The position numbers and the translations under genes are program-made. A model generated the notes under the pieces. It worked only from the letters and a program-made list of their open reading frames with translations, was not told the origin of the DNA and did not search any database. Positions 52,338 to 60,962 of a DNA stretch of 64,000 nucleotides are shown in pieces. Numbering within the stretch: position 1 is the stretch's first letter; every line of letters begins with the position of its first letter. Origin of the DNA: Burkholderia sp. (GTDB lineage: Bacteria > Pseudomonadota > Gammaproteobacteria > Burkholderiales > Burkholderiaceae); NCBI GenBank assembly GCA_031253835.1, contig JAIRVP010000008.1, positions 1-64,000 on the forward strand, written 5' to 3'.

Positions 52338-53450
52338 TCAAAACACGTGCCGGACGCCGAGCGTCGCCATCATCTGGCGCGTGCTGGTCGAGCGCGCGTA
52401 CGCGAAGATCTGCGCGTGGTCCGCGTCGCCGGCCGCCTGCTGCGCGATCACCGTCAGCGCGACGTCGGTGCGTTTCGACAGGAAGTAATCGGCCTGCAGG
52501 TTCACCTGGTGCCATTTCGGACGCTTGTCGATCACGTCGTACTTGCCGTTCGTGAACGCATACGCGGCGCCGAGGAAGAGCTGCGGCGTCATCGTGTAGA
52601 CGACGTTCACGCCGAGGTTCTGCAGGTGCAGGTGCGTATTGTCGAGGTAATCGTAGCGCACGTCGGTGAACATCGCGGCGAATTGCGCGTGCCCGATCGT
52701 GTAGAAGCCGCCCGTGCCCGCGATCCGCTGCCGGCTTGCGTATGCCGCCGGCGACATCGCGCTCTTGCTGAAGATCAGCAGCGGCGACGCATAGTCGTTC
52801 GCGATCGCGCCGTCCTGGTTCGTCGCGCTGTACGGGTGGTTGTACTGCGCATAGACCGCGCTCCAGCGCAGCGGGCCCTGCTCGTAGCCGAGCCCGAAGC
52901 TGTACGCGCTGTTGTTCGCGAAGCCGGTCGCGTTGCTGAAGCCGTACAGCGCGGTGAATTTCAGGCCGTAGTAGACGGGGCTCACGTACTTCACCGAGTT
53001 CTGCACGCGGATGTCGTTGTAGCCGTTGTCGTTGTCGCCGATGTTCACGCCGTTGCTCGCGATGATCACGGGCCCGATGTAGTCGTGGATCGCGTCGTAC
53101 TGGCGGCCGAACGTCAGCGCGCCGTAGGTGCGGTCGGCCAGGCCGACGTAGGCCATGCGCCCGAACTCGCGGCCGTTCTGCGCGGCCGTGCCCGTCATCA
53201 CGTTGAAGCCGTTCTCGAGCTGGAAGATCGCGGACAGCCCCTGCCCGAGATCCTCCTTGCCCTTCAGCCCCCAGCGCGGGTTCTGGTTCGTGCCGGACAG
53301 CGCCTGCCAGGCGTTCTTGCCGCCCTGGTTGGTCGCGAACCCGACGCCGGCCGAGATGAGACCGTACAGCGTGATGCTGCTTTGCGCACAGGCATGGGTC
53401 GCGAAGGCGCCGACCATCGCGAGGGGAGCGAGCTTGTAGAGAGTTTTCAT
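52338..53450 (-). CDS. Outer-membrane porin (OmpC-like)
   Basis: 370 aa from ATG 53450. Signal peptide MKTLYKLAPLAMVGAFATHACAQ. The mature N-terminus SSITLYGLISAGVGFATNQG, then NPRWGLKGKEDLGQGLSAIF, EFGRMAYVGLADRTYGALTF and the C-terminus MMATLGVRHVF with terminal phenylalanine are typical of betaproteobacterial general porins. It probably lets nucleosides reach the periplasmic nucleoside hydrolase encoded next, but general porins are not strongly selective and that link is by position only. Confidence 0.93.
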   Translation of the reverse strand: MKTLYKLAPLAMVGAFATHACAQSSITLYGLISAGVGFATNQGGKNAWQALSGTNQNPRWGLKGKEDLGQGLSAIFQLENGFNVMTGTAAQNGREFGRMAYVGLADRTYGALTFGRQYDAIHDYIGPVIIASNGVNIGDNDNGYNDIRVQNSVKYVSPVYYGLKFTALYGFSNATGFANNSAYSFGLGYEQGPLRWSAVYAQYNHPYSATNQDGAIANDYASPLLIFSKSAMSPAAYASRQRIAGTGGFYTIGHAQFAAMFTDVRYDYLDNTHLHLQNLGVNVVYTMTPQLFLGAAYAFTNGKYDVIDKRPKWHQVNLQADYFLSKRTDVALTVIAQQAAGDADHAQIFAYARSTSTRQMMATLGVRHVF

Positions 53451-53611
53451 GCGGGTCGTGTGATCGGTGGTGGTCCAGGCGCGGCAGGGTTCCGCGAAAC
53501 TGGACTCGACTATACGAACCCGGATTGGATAATAAAAGTTTGCTTTTCTTATGCGTCAATAAAACGGATTTATTCTCATCCCTACGCTCCCTGCGTTTGG
53601 CGAACCGACGG

Positions 53612-54814
53612 TCAATCCGCCGTGTCGCCGCCCTTCGGCACCTTCGACCACGCCTTGCGCCCCGGCATCGGCGCCCAGGCCGGGCGGGCCTTGCGCGCGC
53701 TGTCGATCACGACCAGGTAGCGGCCCGCGATCGGCGTGATGTCCCGATCGCGCCGCAGCACCCACAGCGACTTGCCGGCCTCGACGCGCGCCTGGTAGTC
53801 GTCGTCGAGCAGGCCGTGGCGGTCGAAGAACGTGTTCAGCGATGCGGGAATCCGCACGCAGCCCTTCGAGTGCCGGATCCCGAGCAGCGATTCGAGGCGG
53901 TCGGGATCGGTCGCATGCATCTGGAAGCGCATCGGCGACACCCCGCCCTTGCCCCAGCCGCGCTCGCCGTCCACCCAGCCGAAGTCGTAGATGCGCATGT
54001 CGCGGCGGCCGTAGCCACGAATGCCGTTCTCGTTCGTCGTGCCTTCTGCGCGGAAATCCATGTTGTCGGGCGAGTGATGGAACACGCCGAGCGGCGTCAG
54101 GAAATGGTCGTACTTGCCCGGCAGCCCGGTGCCGACCGGCGATGCGCCGATCATCAGCCATGCATTGGCCGGCGTCGCGCGGAAGTAGATGAAGAGCGCC
54201 TGCACGTTCGGCGCACGGTCGACCATCGCGACGTATTCGCCGGCGAGGTCGCCGAGATCCGCCTCGGTCAGTGCCTTCTGGAGCCGCTCGCCGTACGCGC
54301 GCTGCTCGCTCGCGGGCACGTTCAGGCGGCGTGTGACTTCCTGCGTGAAGCGCTTGCGCATGTCGACGGCACGGGCCGTCGCGTTCTTCGCTTCGTCGGC
54401 CGATAGCGGCGGATGGCGGCGCGGCGGCGTCGGCGCGGGTGCTGCGGCCTCGCTGGCGGCGGTCGACGATGCGGCCGACGCCGGTTCCGCGGTGGATGCA
54501 GCTGAAGCAGCTGATGCCGCGCTGGCCGGCGCCGCATGATGCGCATGCGACGCGTCGGACGCTGGCTGCGCGGCCGATGCGCCGGACGACGCGTGCGCGG
54601 ACGAGGCCGGATGCGCATGAGAAGCCGCCGACGCGGGCGACGCGACTGATGAGGATGACGTAGCAGCCGGCGACGGCACGTCGGACGCGGCCAAGGCAGG
54701 CCGTCCGGCAAGCACGGAAATCGGCAACGCGGCAGCGAGCCACACGTACACGGCAACTGCGCGGGCAAGACGGTGCGGCTTCGCAAATGGCCGCTTCAGG
54801 CTGGTAAGCATCAT
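53612..54814 (-). CDS. L,D-transpeptidase (YkuD-like) with Ser/Ala/His-rich linker
   Basis: 400 aa from ATG 54814; an upstream in-frame start would add 30 residues. A basic N-terminus and membrane span (RLARAVAVYVWLAAALPISVLAG) are followed by a low-complexity segment rich in alanine, serine, histidine and proline, then the catalytic domain: PANAWLMIGASPVGTGLPGKYD, TPLGVFHHSPDNMDFRAEG and the catalytic histidine/cysteine motif IRHSKGCVRIPASLN. It forms 3-3 crosslinks or anchors outer-membrane proteins to peptidoglycan. The linker is unlike normal transpeptidases and would cross the periplasm. Confidence 0.88.
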   Translation of the reverse strand: MMLTSLKRPFAKPHRLARAVAVYVWLAAALPISVLAGRPALAASDVPSPAATSSSSVASPASAASHAHPASSAHASSGASAAQPASDASHAHHAAPASAASAASAASTAEPASAASSTAASEAAAPAPTPPRRHPPLSADEAKNATARAVDMRKRFTQEVTRRLNVPASEQRAYGERLQKALTEADLGDLAGEYVAMVDRAPNVQALFIYFRATPANAWLMIGASPVGTGLPGKYDHFLTPLGVFHHSPDNMDFRAEGTTNENGIRGYGRRDMRIYDFGWVDGERGWGKGGVSPMRFQMHATDPDRLESLLGIRHSKGCVRIPASLNTFFDRHGLLDDDYQARVEAGKSLWVLRRDRDITPIAGRYLVVIDSARKARPAWAPMPGRKAWSKVPKGGDTAD

Positions 54815-55291
54815 ACGTTCGAAGCCATCGGCCGATCCGGCCGCCGCAAGGTACTGTTGCGAGCGGCGCATCTTCCGCGTGAGCCATCGACACATCCGGC
54901 GCATCGTGTGCGCCCGGCGCCGACGCCTCTTCGCGGCGGAGCCGTTCGCTGATGCAACGCGTGCGGTCCGATGGCGGCTAATGAGTCGTCAGGCCCTTCA
55001 TTTTACGCGTCAGTGCAGGAATCGGCAGCGGCAAAAGTCGGGGTTTTGCGGCAGATTTGCGCTTCGTCACGCTTTGTTTCAACTCGTTGCCGTTTGCGGC
55101 TTCGTTGCGTGTCACGCTTGTGGGTTGGATGGTTCGATGCGTAGTCCCGGGTAGCCGTTGGTCCGGATACGAAACACCGTCCAGACGCCATTAATTCGTA
55201 TGCCAAATCATTATGGCGATGCGAAGTCCCGTTCGAAACCACATCGCACGCGTGTCGCACAAACGATGCGACACGCGTGCATACCTGCCGA
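54815..55291. other. Intergenic region between the L,D-transpeptidase and MFS genes
   Basis: 477 bp with no convincing gene. It should hold the transpeptidase promoter (minus strand). A strong 14-bp inverted repeat lies at 55246-55280. A short palindrome GCAAAA/TTTTGC is found near 55032-55048. Confidence 0.5.
55246..55280 (-). terminator. Strong hairpin after the MFS gene
   Basis: A perfect 14-bp inverted repeat (GCACGCGTGTCGCA 55246-55259 with its complement 55267-55280) and a 7-nt loop lie 11 nt after the MFS stop. The T-tract is weak (TGGTTTCG). Probable terminator. Confidence 0.6.
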
Positions 55292-56719
55292 CTACTTCGA
55301 GATGGTTTCGAGCGCGATGCCCTTCGTGCGCGGGCCCATGAGCCCGATCGCGGCCATCACGACCACCATCGCGCCTGCGATGAACGCGAACACGCCGAAC
55401 GTGCCGAAGCCCCGCAGCACCGCTGCGATCACGAACGACGAGAAGATCGCCGAAAAGCGGCTCCACGAATAGACGAAGCCGACGGCCCGTGCGCGGATCG
55501 ACGTCGGGAACAGCTCGGCCTGATACGCGTGGAAGCTGTACGACATGATGTTGCTCGCGAGCGTGAGGCCGATGCCGAGCACGATCAGGAATGCGCCCAC
55601 CGTCGTCTGGCTGAACAGCAGCCCGCAGACGACGATCGCCGCCGCCATCGCGACGATCACCGACTTGCGCTCGAAGCGATCGGCAATCACGAGGCCGATC
55701 AGCGGGCCGATCGGCGCCGCGAGTGCGATCACGCTCGAGTACATCAGGCTCGACGTGATCGTGATCCCCTGCTTGATCAGCAGCGTCGGTACCCAGTTCG
55801 CGAAGCCGTAGAAGCCGACCGTCTGGAACACGTTGAAGATCGTCATCATGATCGTGCGGCTGCGATACGGCGGCACCCACATGTCGCGGAAGCGGCCGCG
55901 CGGCGGCACGGGCTCGGCCGGCGCGGGCGTCGGCAGCGGCCGGCCGTACTCGGCTTCGACCTTCGCCTCGAGCGCGCGCATGATGCGGTCGGCTTCGTCG
56001 ACGCGCCCCTGTTGCGCGAGCCAGCGCGGGCTTTCCGGCAGTTCGCGGCGGATCCACCACACGAACAGCGCGCCGTGTGCACCGATCAGCACGACCCAGC
56101 GCCAGCCGTCGAGGCCGAGCGGCGCATGCGGCACGAGCAGGTAGGCGAGGAACGCGACCACCGGCACCGCGACGAACCCGACCGCCTGCTCGCAGGCAAA
56201 CGCGCGGCCGCGGATCTGCTTCGGTACGAGTTCGGAGATATACGTGCCGATCGTCACCATCTCGACGCCGAGGCCGAGACCGACGACGAAGCGCCAGAAG
56301 TTCAGCCCGGCCGCGGTGTCCTGGAATGCCATCACGACGTTGGCGGCCGTGTACCACAGCAGCGACCACGTGAAGATCGCGCGGCGGCCGAAGCGGTCGG
56401 CGAGGAAGCCGCACGCGATCGTGCCGATGAAGAGGCCGGAGAACAGCGCGGCGATGAAGCTCGCGACGCCCGTGGTGCCGAACAGGCCGTGCGTCGTCGC
56501 CGACAGGATGCCGCTTTTCACGAGACCGGGCGCGACGTAGCCGCTGTAGAGCAGGTCGTAGAGTTCGAAGAAGAAGCCGAGGCTCAGCAGGACGACGAGT
56601 TTCCAGACGCTGCGGGTGGGTGGCAGGCGGTCGAGGCGGGCCGAGATGGAGCCGGGGTCGATCGCCGCAGGGCGGGCGGCGCCTGCTGCAGTGAGCGGGT
56701 CGGGCTGGGTGGATGCCAT
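55292..56719 (-). CDS. MFS transporter, metabolite:H+ symporter type
   Basis: 475 aa with twelve hydrophobic segments. It has LGFFFELYDLLYSGYVAPGL in TM1, GFLADRFGRRAIFTWSLLWY (motif A), ELVPKQIRGRAFACEQAVGF and, after a long central loop of about 60 residues, ELFPTSIRARAVGFVYSWSR. These are features of the sugar-porter/SV2-like group, which includes aromatic-acid and dicarboxylate:proton symporters. Substrate unknown. It sits between an L,D-transpeptidase and the Rhs locus without functional partners. Confidence 0.9.
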   Translation of the reverse strand: MASTQPDPLTAAGAARPAAIDPGSISARLDRLPPTRSVWKLVVLLSLGFFFELYDLLYSGYVAPGLVKSGILSATTHGLFGTTGVASFIAALFSGLFIGTIACGFLADRFGRRAIFTWSLLWYTAANVVMAFQDTAAGLNFWRFVVGLGLGVEMVTIGTYISELVPKQIRGRAFACEQAVGFVAVPVVAFLAYLLVPHAPLGLDGWRWVVLIGAHGALFVWWIRRELPESPRWLAQQGRVDEADRIMRALEAKVEAEYGRPLPTPAPAEPVPPRGRFRDMWVPPYRSRTIMMTIFNVFQTVGFYGFANWVPTLLIKQGITITSSLMYSSVIALAAPIGPLIGLVIADRFERKSVIVAMAAAIVVCGLLFSQTTVGAFLIVLGIGLTLASNIMSYSFHAYQAELFPTSIRARAVGFVYSWSRFSAIFSSFVIAAVLRGFGTFGVFAFIAGAMVVVMAAIGLMGPRTKGIALETISK

Positions 56720-56907
56720 GGTGGCGAGTCTCCGGATTCTTGATTGTCCTTGGCGCCAGCAGAGGGAATCTGGCGAGCGGCTTCGCGCATTTTAGCGAGG
56801 CGAGCGCGTGAGCACATCAATCGGGTGATGCGCGGGTGCGTGCGAGGAGTCGCAGGAGCGGCTGGGATCACGCCGGTGCCGCTATCGCTGGCGAACGGGA
56901 CACAACG

Positions 56908-57534
56908 TCAAACAGGCTTCACCGCTGGCCAGTCGACACTCTCCACATCCAGAAATTCAACTCCCTTGATGCCACGCCGGATGGCTTCGTCGCGAAAGTC
57001 CTCGGAGCAGATCAGCGAGTTGCTGCTCCCTTCCATGCCGCTTAGCTTGAAGACATGGCATGCGAAATCGTCAGATACAACCAGTTTCCTTATTCTTGCG
57101 ATTCCGCCAAATTTCCCGTTTACAAACTTCGACTCGCCGCCATCCACCTCTTCGGGTTGAAAGCTCGGGAAGATCGCAACGCAATAGCCGGCGCACGAGG
57201 CGGGCTCTCCTGCCAAAGACAAGATCTCGACCGGAGCGACGTCAACCGTCGGGACGTTCAAATCGGAGACGACACTGCAAAATCTTTCGCTCAGCAGGTA
57301 ATAAAAACCCAGGTCTCCACGGACGTCAAAATCGCACCTGTCGTCTTTGGTGATGAAGACGACTCCATCAGGAAATTTTACGTGCGCCTTCCCGCGCGAC
57401 GGGTTCGCGTACCACGGGAAGTATCCAACTTCTACACTCGCGGAATCCTGATAGTACTTGTCATACAGCGCACCATTCAGCATGCCGACCGGGCATCCCG
57501 GAGCCGCACTTTGAGATAGAACGTAATACTTCAT
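56908..57534 (-). CDS. Immunity-like protein A (Imm43/DUF1629-like)
   Basis: 208 aa from ATG 57534, placed at MKYYVLSQSAAPGCPVGMLNG, the N-terminus shared with the paralogues at 57820 and 60276. Shared features are Y-Y-V-L, C-P-V-G-x-x-x-G, an internal KFPDGVVFITKDDRCDFDVRG, and SNSLICSEDFRDEAIRRGI followed by KGVEFLDV. The arrangement resembles Imm43 or Imm11/DUF1629 immunity proteins of polymorphic toxins; the family is from memory. Codon use is much AT-richer than in the flanking chromosome. It is the last gene of the Rhs block and has no toxin directly upstream, only a decayed SUKH remnant. Confidence 0.75.
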   Translation of the reverse strand: MKYYVLSQSAAPGCPVGMLNGALYDKYYQDSASVEVGYFPWYANPSRGKAHVKFPDGVVFITKDDRCDFDVRGDLGFYYLLSERFCSVVSDLNVPTVDVAPVEILSLAGEPASCAGYCVAIFPSFQPEEVDGGESKFVNGKFGGIARIRKLVVSDDFACHVFKLSGMEGSSNSLICSEDFRDEAIRRGIKGVEFLDVESVDWPAVKPV

Positions 57535-57705
57535 GGCCGACAGCTCCTTGCCCGACAAATCCAACCATCGCCAATCTTTGGCATCAGCGGCAGCACTCGC
57601 AACCCTTTTGCCACGCTGGCCTCAGTTGGCCGTCTTGCTTTTCGCATAGACATTTGGTCCGCGCTCGAAGCGCAACTCGAAGCTATCGGACTTTTGATCC
57701 GCTGC

Positions 57706-57792
57706 TCAGCGCTCACCCAGCGTGCGGCCGAGCTTGCCAATCAACAAATCCTCAATCGAGGCCACCGAACTCTCCAAATAATCGGCGCGCAT
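57706..57792 (-). pseudogene. SUKH-immunity 3' end remnant
   Basis: A 28-codon open frame on the minus strand reads MRADYLESSVASIEDLLIGK and ends LGRTLGER. The C-terminus of the intact SUKH gene at 59539 is FLERSADSLTDLLVNL then KGLTLGER, so this is the decayed end of a related immunity gene whose 5' part is gone. It lies between immunity-like genes A and B. Confidence 0.65.
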
Positions 57793-57819
57793 CACACCAG
57801 CAACCTCTCGAGGCAAGGA

Positions 57820-58509
57820 TTAGTGAATGAAAAGCAAAGGTTCGCTATCATCCGTCAAAAAATCCAGGAAATTATCTGTAGATGTGGAAACCCAATTAAT
57901 CTCATCCAACCGTCTAAATTCGACACCAGAAACAACACCCCTCTCCACCGCCTCTCGAAAAAACTTCTCCGAACAAAAAATAGGATCTTGCTCCGCGGTT
58001 ATATTTTTAATTTTAAAAAAATCTCTCTCCACCCCACTTTTAAATGAAATATTTTCAATATGCAAAATTTCACCGCGCTCGTTAGGCACAAGCACGGAGC
58101 TTTCATCGACAACACTAGCCTTATCTTCGTACAAACTCTGATCGAAAATTATCACGCAATATTCTTTTTCTGCGATCTCCCGCCCCCTTGAATTAACAAT
58201 CCTTATCGGCTGGATTTCCTTGATGGGAACAAAAAAATCCTTCAACAATCCCAGAAATTCTTGACTTACAACATAAAACGTAGGCCCGGCGCCACTAGAC
58301 CTAATATCGTACGAAATCAATTTATCCCGCGAGATCAGAAACATTTCACCAGGAAAGATACTTCCCTGCACCGCCTGACCGGTGTACCAGGGCATTACAT
58401 CATAGCTCACCCCCTTAATACTTTCTTCAAACCGACCCAAAACAACGCCTTGCATTTCGCCCACCGGGCATCCATGCCCCTTTTTCTCTATCAATGCGTA
58501 ATATTCCAT
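57820..58509 (-). CDS. Immunity-like protein B, paired with the AHH nuclease tip
   Basis: 229 aa from ATG 58509. It is clearly a paralogue of gene C at 60276: both have CPVGxMQGVV near the N-terminus, MFLISRDKLISYDIRSSG, IFCSEKF, EFRR(L/I)DEI and end in EPLLFIH. Its start lies inside the end of the AHH-tip frame, a 19-bp overlap, the arrangement expected for a toxin followed by its own immunity gene. Family as for gene A (Imm43/DUF1629-like, from memory). It is AT-rich. It would neutralise the AHH nuclease in the cytoplasm. Confidence 0.78.
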   Translation of the reverse strand: MEYYALIEKKGHGCPVGEMQGVVLGRFEESIKGVSYDVMPWYTGQAVQGSIFPGEMFLISRDKLISYDIRSSGAGPTFYVVSQEFLGLLKDFFVPIKEIQPIRIVNSRGREIAEKEYCVIIFDQSLYEDKASVVDESSVLVPNERGEILHIENISFKSGVERDFFKIKNITAEQDPIFCSEKFFREAVERGVVSGVEFRRLDEINWVSTSTDNFLDFLTDDSEPLLFIH

Positions 58510-59387
58510 GATTTTTCTAAAAAAATACGAATTGGATTACTACCAGGCGCCATCAGTGCCAATCTGCTAGCAGATTGCAATTGCGATATCTTCTGACGAG
58601 CAGTTGATTTATCAATTCTCCCAGCATTAAAATCAGTCTTGATATCAGTCACCTTAGCACCAACCGCCGCGAAATATACTGCATGAGGTCCACAATGATA
58701 AAATTTCCGCTTCATTTGCTTAGCCTTATCCGCACTGTCAGGCATAAGCAATCCGCCTTCCTTTTTATCCCTCTCACCACCCATTCCGATCTTATCGAAG
58801 AATAGCTGGTGTTTATTCCAGATCTCTTCTGGAATCAAATGATGCGCCTGCATGTTGTCGCGAGTCACTCCGCCCAGATTACGATTCAAGGTCGAACTAC
58901 ACATCCCTTGAGGATCAGTCCACTGGACAGGATTGGGCGCGTATTGATAGGCATTTAACCCACCAGTCAGCCCAATCGGATCTTTACTGACAAAGCGCCC
59001 AAGAACAGGATCGTAGTACCGATGCCGGTTATACCTCAGCCCCGTCTCGGCATCCTCCTGCTGCCCCTGGAACCGCATCGGGTTCCGCGGCTCCACACCC
59101 GCCGACTTCGACGCCCGCGCAATCACCTCCCGCGCTTCGCCCCAGGCTCGATACGACGCCTCCCATACCACCTCGCCCACCTCGTCCGTCATCAGCAACG
59201 GCGTACCAATCTGGTCACAGTGGTAGTAGAACAAATGCGCGTCAAACTGTCTTTCCGGCACTCGTTGCAGTGGATCCTTCTCCGGCACATACGGCTCGCC
59301 CTCCTGCCACACCGGCGTCTGAATCCCCGCAACCGGTTGCGCCGTCACATATTGCGCAAGCGGAACGAACGATTCCGGCTCGTACAC
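58491..59387 (-). CDS. Displaced Rhs C-terminal tip with AHH nuclease (orphan fragment)
   Basis: 298 residues from a GTG at 59387; the frame is open back to a stop at 59443-59445. The first 155 residues repeat the end of the Rhs core (HLFYYHCDQIGTPLLMTDEV, then AWGEAREVIARASKSAG, RHRYYDPVLGRFVSKDPIGL) and lie on the 507-bp copy shared with 62042-62548. After DPQG (158-161) the tip is different: RDNMQAHHLIPEEIW with AHH at 181-183, NKHQLFFDKIG, GGLLMP and HCGPHAVYF, which are the motifs of AHH nucleases (HNH/endonuclease VII superfamily). There is no start signal of a full Rhs gene, so it is a stored or decaying tip rather than an active secreted toxin. Immunity gene B overlaps its end. Confidence 0.8.
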   Translation of the reverse strand: MYEPESFVPLAQYVTAQPVAGIQTPVWQEGEPYVPEKDPLQRVPERQFDAHLFYYHCDQIGTPLLMTDEVGEVVWEASYRAWGEAREVIARASKSAGVEPRNPMRFQGQQEDAETGLRYNRHRYYDPVLGRFVSKDPIGLTGGLNAYQYAPNPVQWTDPQGMCSSTLNRNLGGVTRDNMQAHHLIPEEIWNKHQLFFDKIGMGGERDKKEGGLLMPDSADKAKQMKRKFYHCGPHAVYFAAVGAKVTDIKTDFNAGRIDKSTARQKISQLQSASRLALMAPGSNPIRIFLEKSWNITH

Positions 59388-59436
59388 GTATTGCGTCGCG
59401 CCGGCTTCGTTGCTTTCGTACGCAAGCTGATCGCCA
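58930..59436. repeat. Direct repeat of Rhs core, copy 2
   Basis: About 507 bp nearly identical to 62042-62548, at a constant offset of 3112 bp with roughly a dozen differences seen by eye. Identity ends abruptly at the tip junction on one side and at 59436/62548 on the other. It offers homology for recombination of the displaced tip into the active Rhs gene. Confidence 0.9.
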
Positions 59437-59522
59437 ATCTACTCGACAGAATTAGGCGCATATTAGTAGACGTTGACACCACCAGCAAACCATATCAGGT
59501 CTTGATTGATCAACGGCTTCAA
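59437..59522 (-). pseudogene. Decayed end of a further Rhs core
   Basis: Read on the minus strand the segment encodes INQDLIWFAGGVNVY, a TAA stop, YAPNSVE, a TAG stop, then continues in frame into GDQLAYESNE of the displaced tip. It matches the Rhs core ending DPIGL-x-GG-x-N-x-YQYAPNP-x-EW, with CAA changed to TAA and TGG changed to TAG. It is the remnant of an older Rhs core end with a different tip. Confidence 0.7.
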
Positions 59523-59538
59523 GCAGTCGACCTAGAGT

Positions 59539-59940
59539 TCATCTTTCACCAAGCGTCAAGCCTTTGAGATTCACCAACAAATCAGTCAGTGAATCGGCCG
59601 ACCTCTCTAGAAATTTCGGGTTCATTACCCCCATCCCTACTTCAAATATCTCACCGCTAGAATTTATTAAAATGGCCTGACCACCTCCATCATCGCCAAT
59701 CATAAAGTAATCTGGCATATATTTTTGCACTTCGTACCCAGCATTTCTCGCAGACAAAGTCTCGATTTCGTGCAAAGCAAGGCAACCATCCGACCTCAAT
59801 CCATTACAGATAGAAAGAAAATTCACATAATCCACATGAAAAATCAAGCCCAAGATCGACTGCACCAAATCAACCTGCCTCGCAGCAGCGGGAGGATTCA
59901 AAACAAAATATACTCCAAGCTTTTCCCTGTTTAGCATCAT
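59539..59940 (-). CDS. SUKH (SMI1/KNR4) immunity-like protein B
   Basis: 133 aa if started at ATG 59940, where MMLNREKLGVYFVLNPPAAA begins the SUKH-type domain and GGAG lies just upstream; the frame is open to 60033 (ATG), adding 31 residues without similarity. SUKH features are VDYVNFLSICNGLRSDGCLAL, MPDYFMIGDDGGGQAILI and GEIFEVGMGVMNPKFLERSADSLTDLLV. SUKH proteins neutralise many nuclease toxins. It has no intact toxin of its own directly upstream, so it is an orphan immunity gene left by tip replacement. Confidence 0.75.
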   Translation of the reverse strand: MMLNREKLGVYFVLNPPAAARQVDLVQSILGLIFHVDYVNFLSICNGLRSDGCLALHEIETLSARNAGYEVQKYMPDYFMIGDDGGGQAILINSSGEIFEVGMGVMNPKFLERSADSLTDLLVNLKGLTLGER

Positions 59941-60275
59941 TACTCCAGCAGTAGCCGGCACGCCTCGTTCAATTTCCCAGGTGCGTGACCGCATGTGCCT
60001 CATCCTGATTTGAACGCGCAAAATCAATTTCATAGCGACTTTTTAGCCACCATTCTCAGGCGAAGTCAAGACCTCTCAAATTCGCCGAATTGGCTTCCAT
60101 CTCTACAAACCCCACAGATCGCCTCACAATCGATCACGGATGCTGGCTTCGCGACGTGAAACACTCCTGCCTCCAACACGAGGGCATGCATCACACAATG
60201 GCCTTGCGCACCTCAGTTAACCGCTGACAAGGAATAAGCACACGGAATCACACCCTCAACTCTATGAGACAAGAA

Positions 60276-60962
60276 TTAGTGAATGAAAAGCAAAGGCTCA
60301 CCCGCCCCTCCCAAGAAACCCAGAAAATTATCCGGAGATATCGACGCCCAATCGATCTCATCAATTCGTCTGAATTCGACACCTGCAGCGACCTTTCTTT
60401 TTACCGCCTCCCCGACAAATTTCTCGGAACAAAATATTGCATTTTGCGCCAAATCCAAATTTTTTATCTTGAAGAAATCAGATTTAAATTCATCCTTAAA
60501 ATCAACCCCACCAACCACAAAACAGTCTCCGAATTCATTCAATCCAACTATCGAAGACTTCTCCAGCACATCTTCCTTATAGATGTCAGATCCCAAGGAT
60601 ATTATGTGATATTCTTTTTCTGAAATATCCCTCCCTTTCGAATCGACGATCGTTATGGGTCGACTCTCCCGAATAGGAACAGAGAAGTCAATCAAAACCT
60701 TCAAAAAACCCTGACTAACAATCTGAAACTTCGAATTTGGTCCACTCGATCTAATATCATAAGAGATGAGCTTGTCACGAGATATCAGGAACATTTCATT
60801 CGGAAACATTTCCCCCGGCAAGTCTCGATAGTTATACCAAGGCTTCCCCTCGTAATTCACATCAAGAACATTTTCAACAAACTTGTCATAAACGACCCCC
60901 TGCATCGCACCAACCGGACAACCGCGCTCTTTCTTTTCGAGTAACACGTAATAGTTCGACAT
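60276..60962 (-). CDS. Immunity-like protein C (paralogue of A and B)
   Basis: 228 aa from ATG 60962, with AAAGGCGG as the ribosome binding site. It is most like gene B (57820): CPVGAMQGVVYDKF, MFLISRDKLISYDIRSSG, AIFCSEKFVGEAVKRKVAAG and EPLLFIH at the C-terminus. Sequence just after both stops is also similar (ATTAGTGAATGAAAAGC on the plus strand spans the ends), showing a recent common source. There is no toxin directly upstream; the preceding hairpin separates it from the active Rhs unit. It is annotated as orphan immunity. Confidence 0.75.
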   Translation of the reverse strand: MSNYYVLLEKKERGCPVGAMQGVVYDKFVENVLDVNYEGKPWYNYRDLPGEMFPNEMFLISRDKLISYDIRSSGPNSKFQIVSQGFLKVLIDFSVPIRESRPITIVDSKGRDISEKEYHIISLGSDIYKEDVLEKSSIVGLNEFGDCFVVGGVDFKDEFKSDFFKIKNLDLAQNAIFCSEKFVGEAVKRKVAAGVEFRRIDEIDWASISPDNFLGFLGGAGEPLLFIH

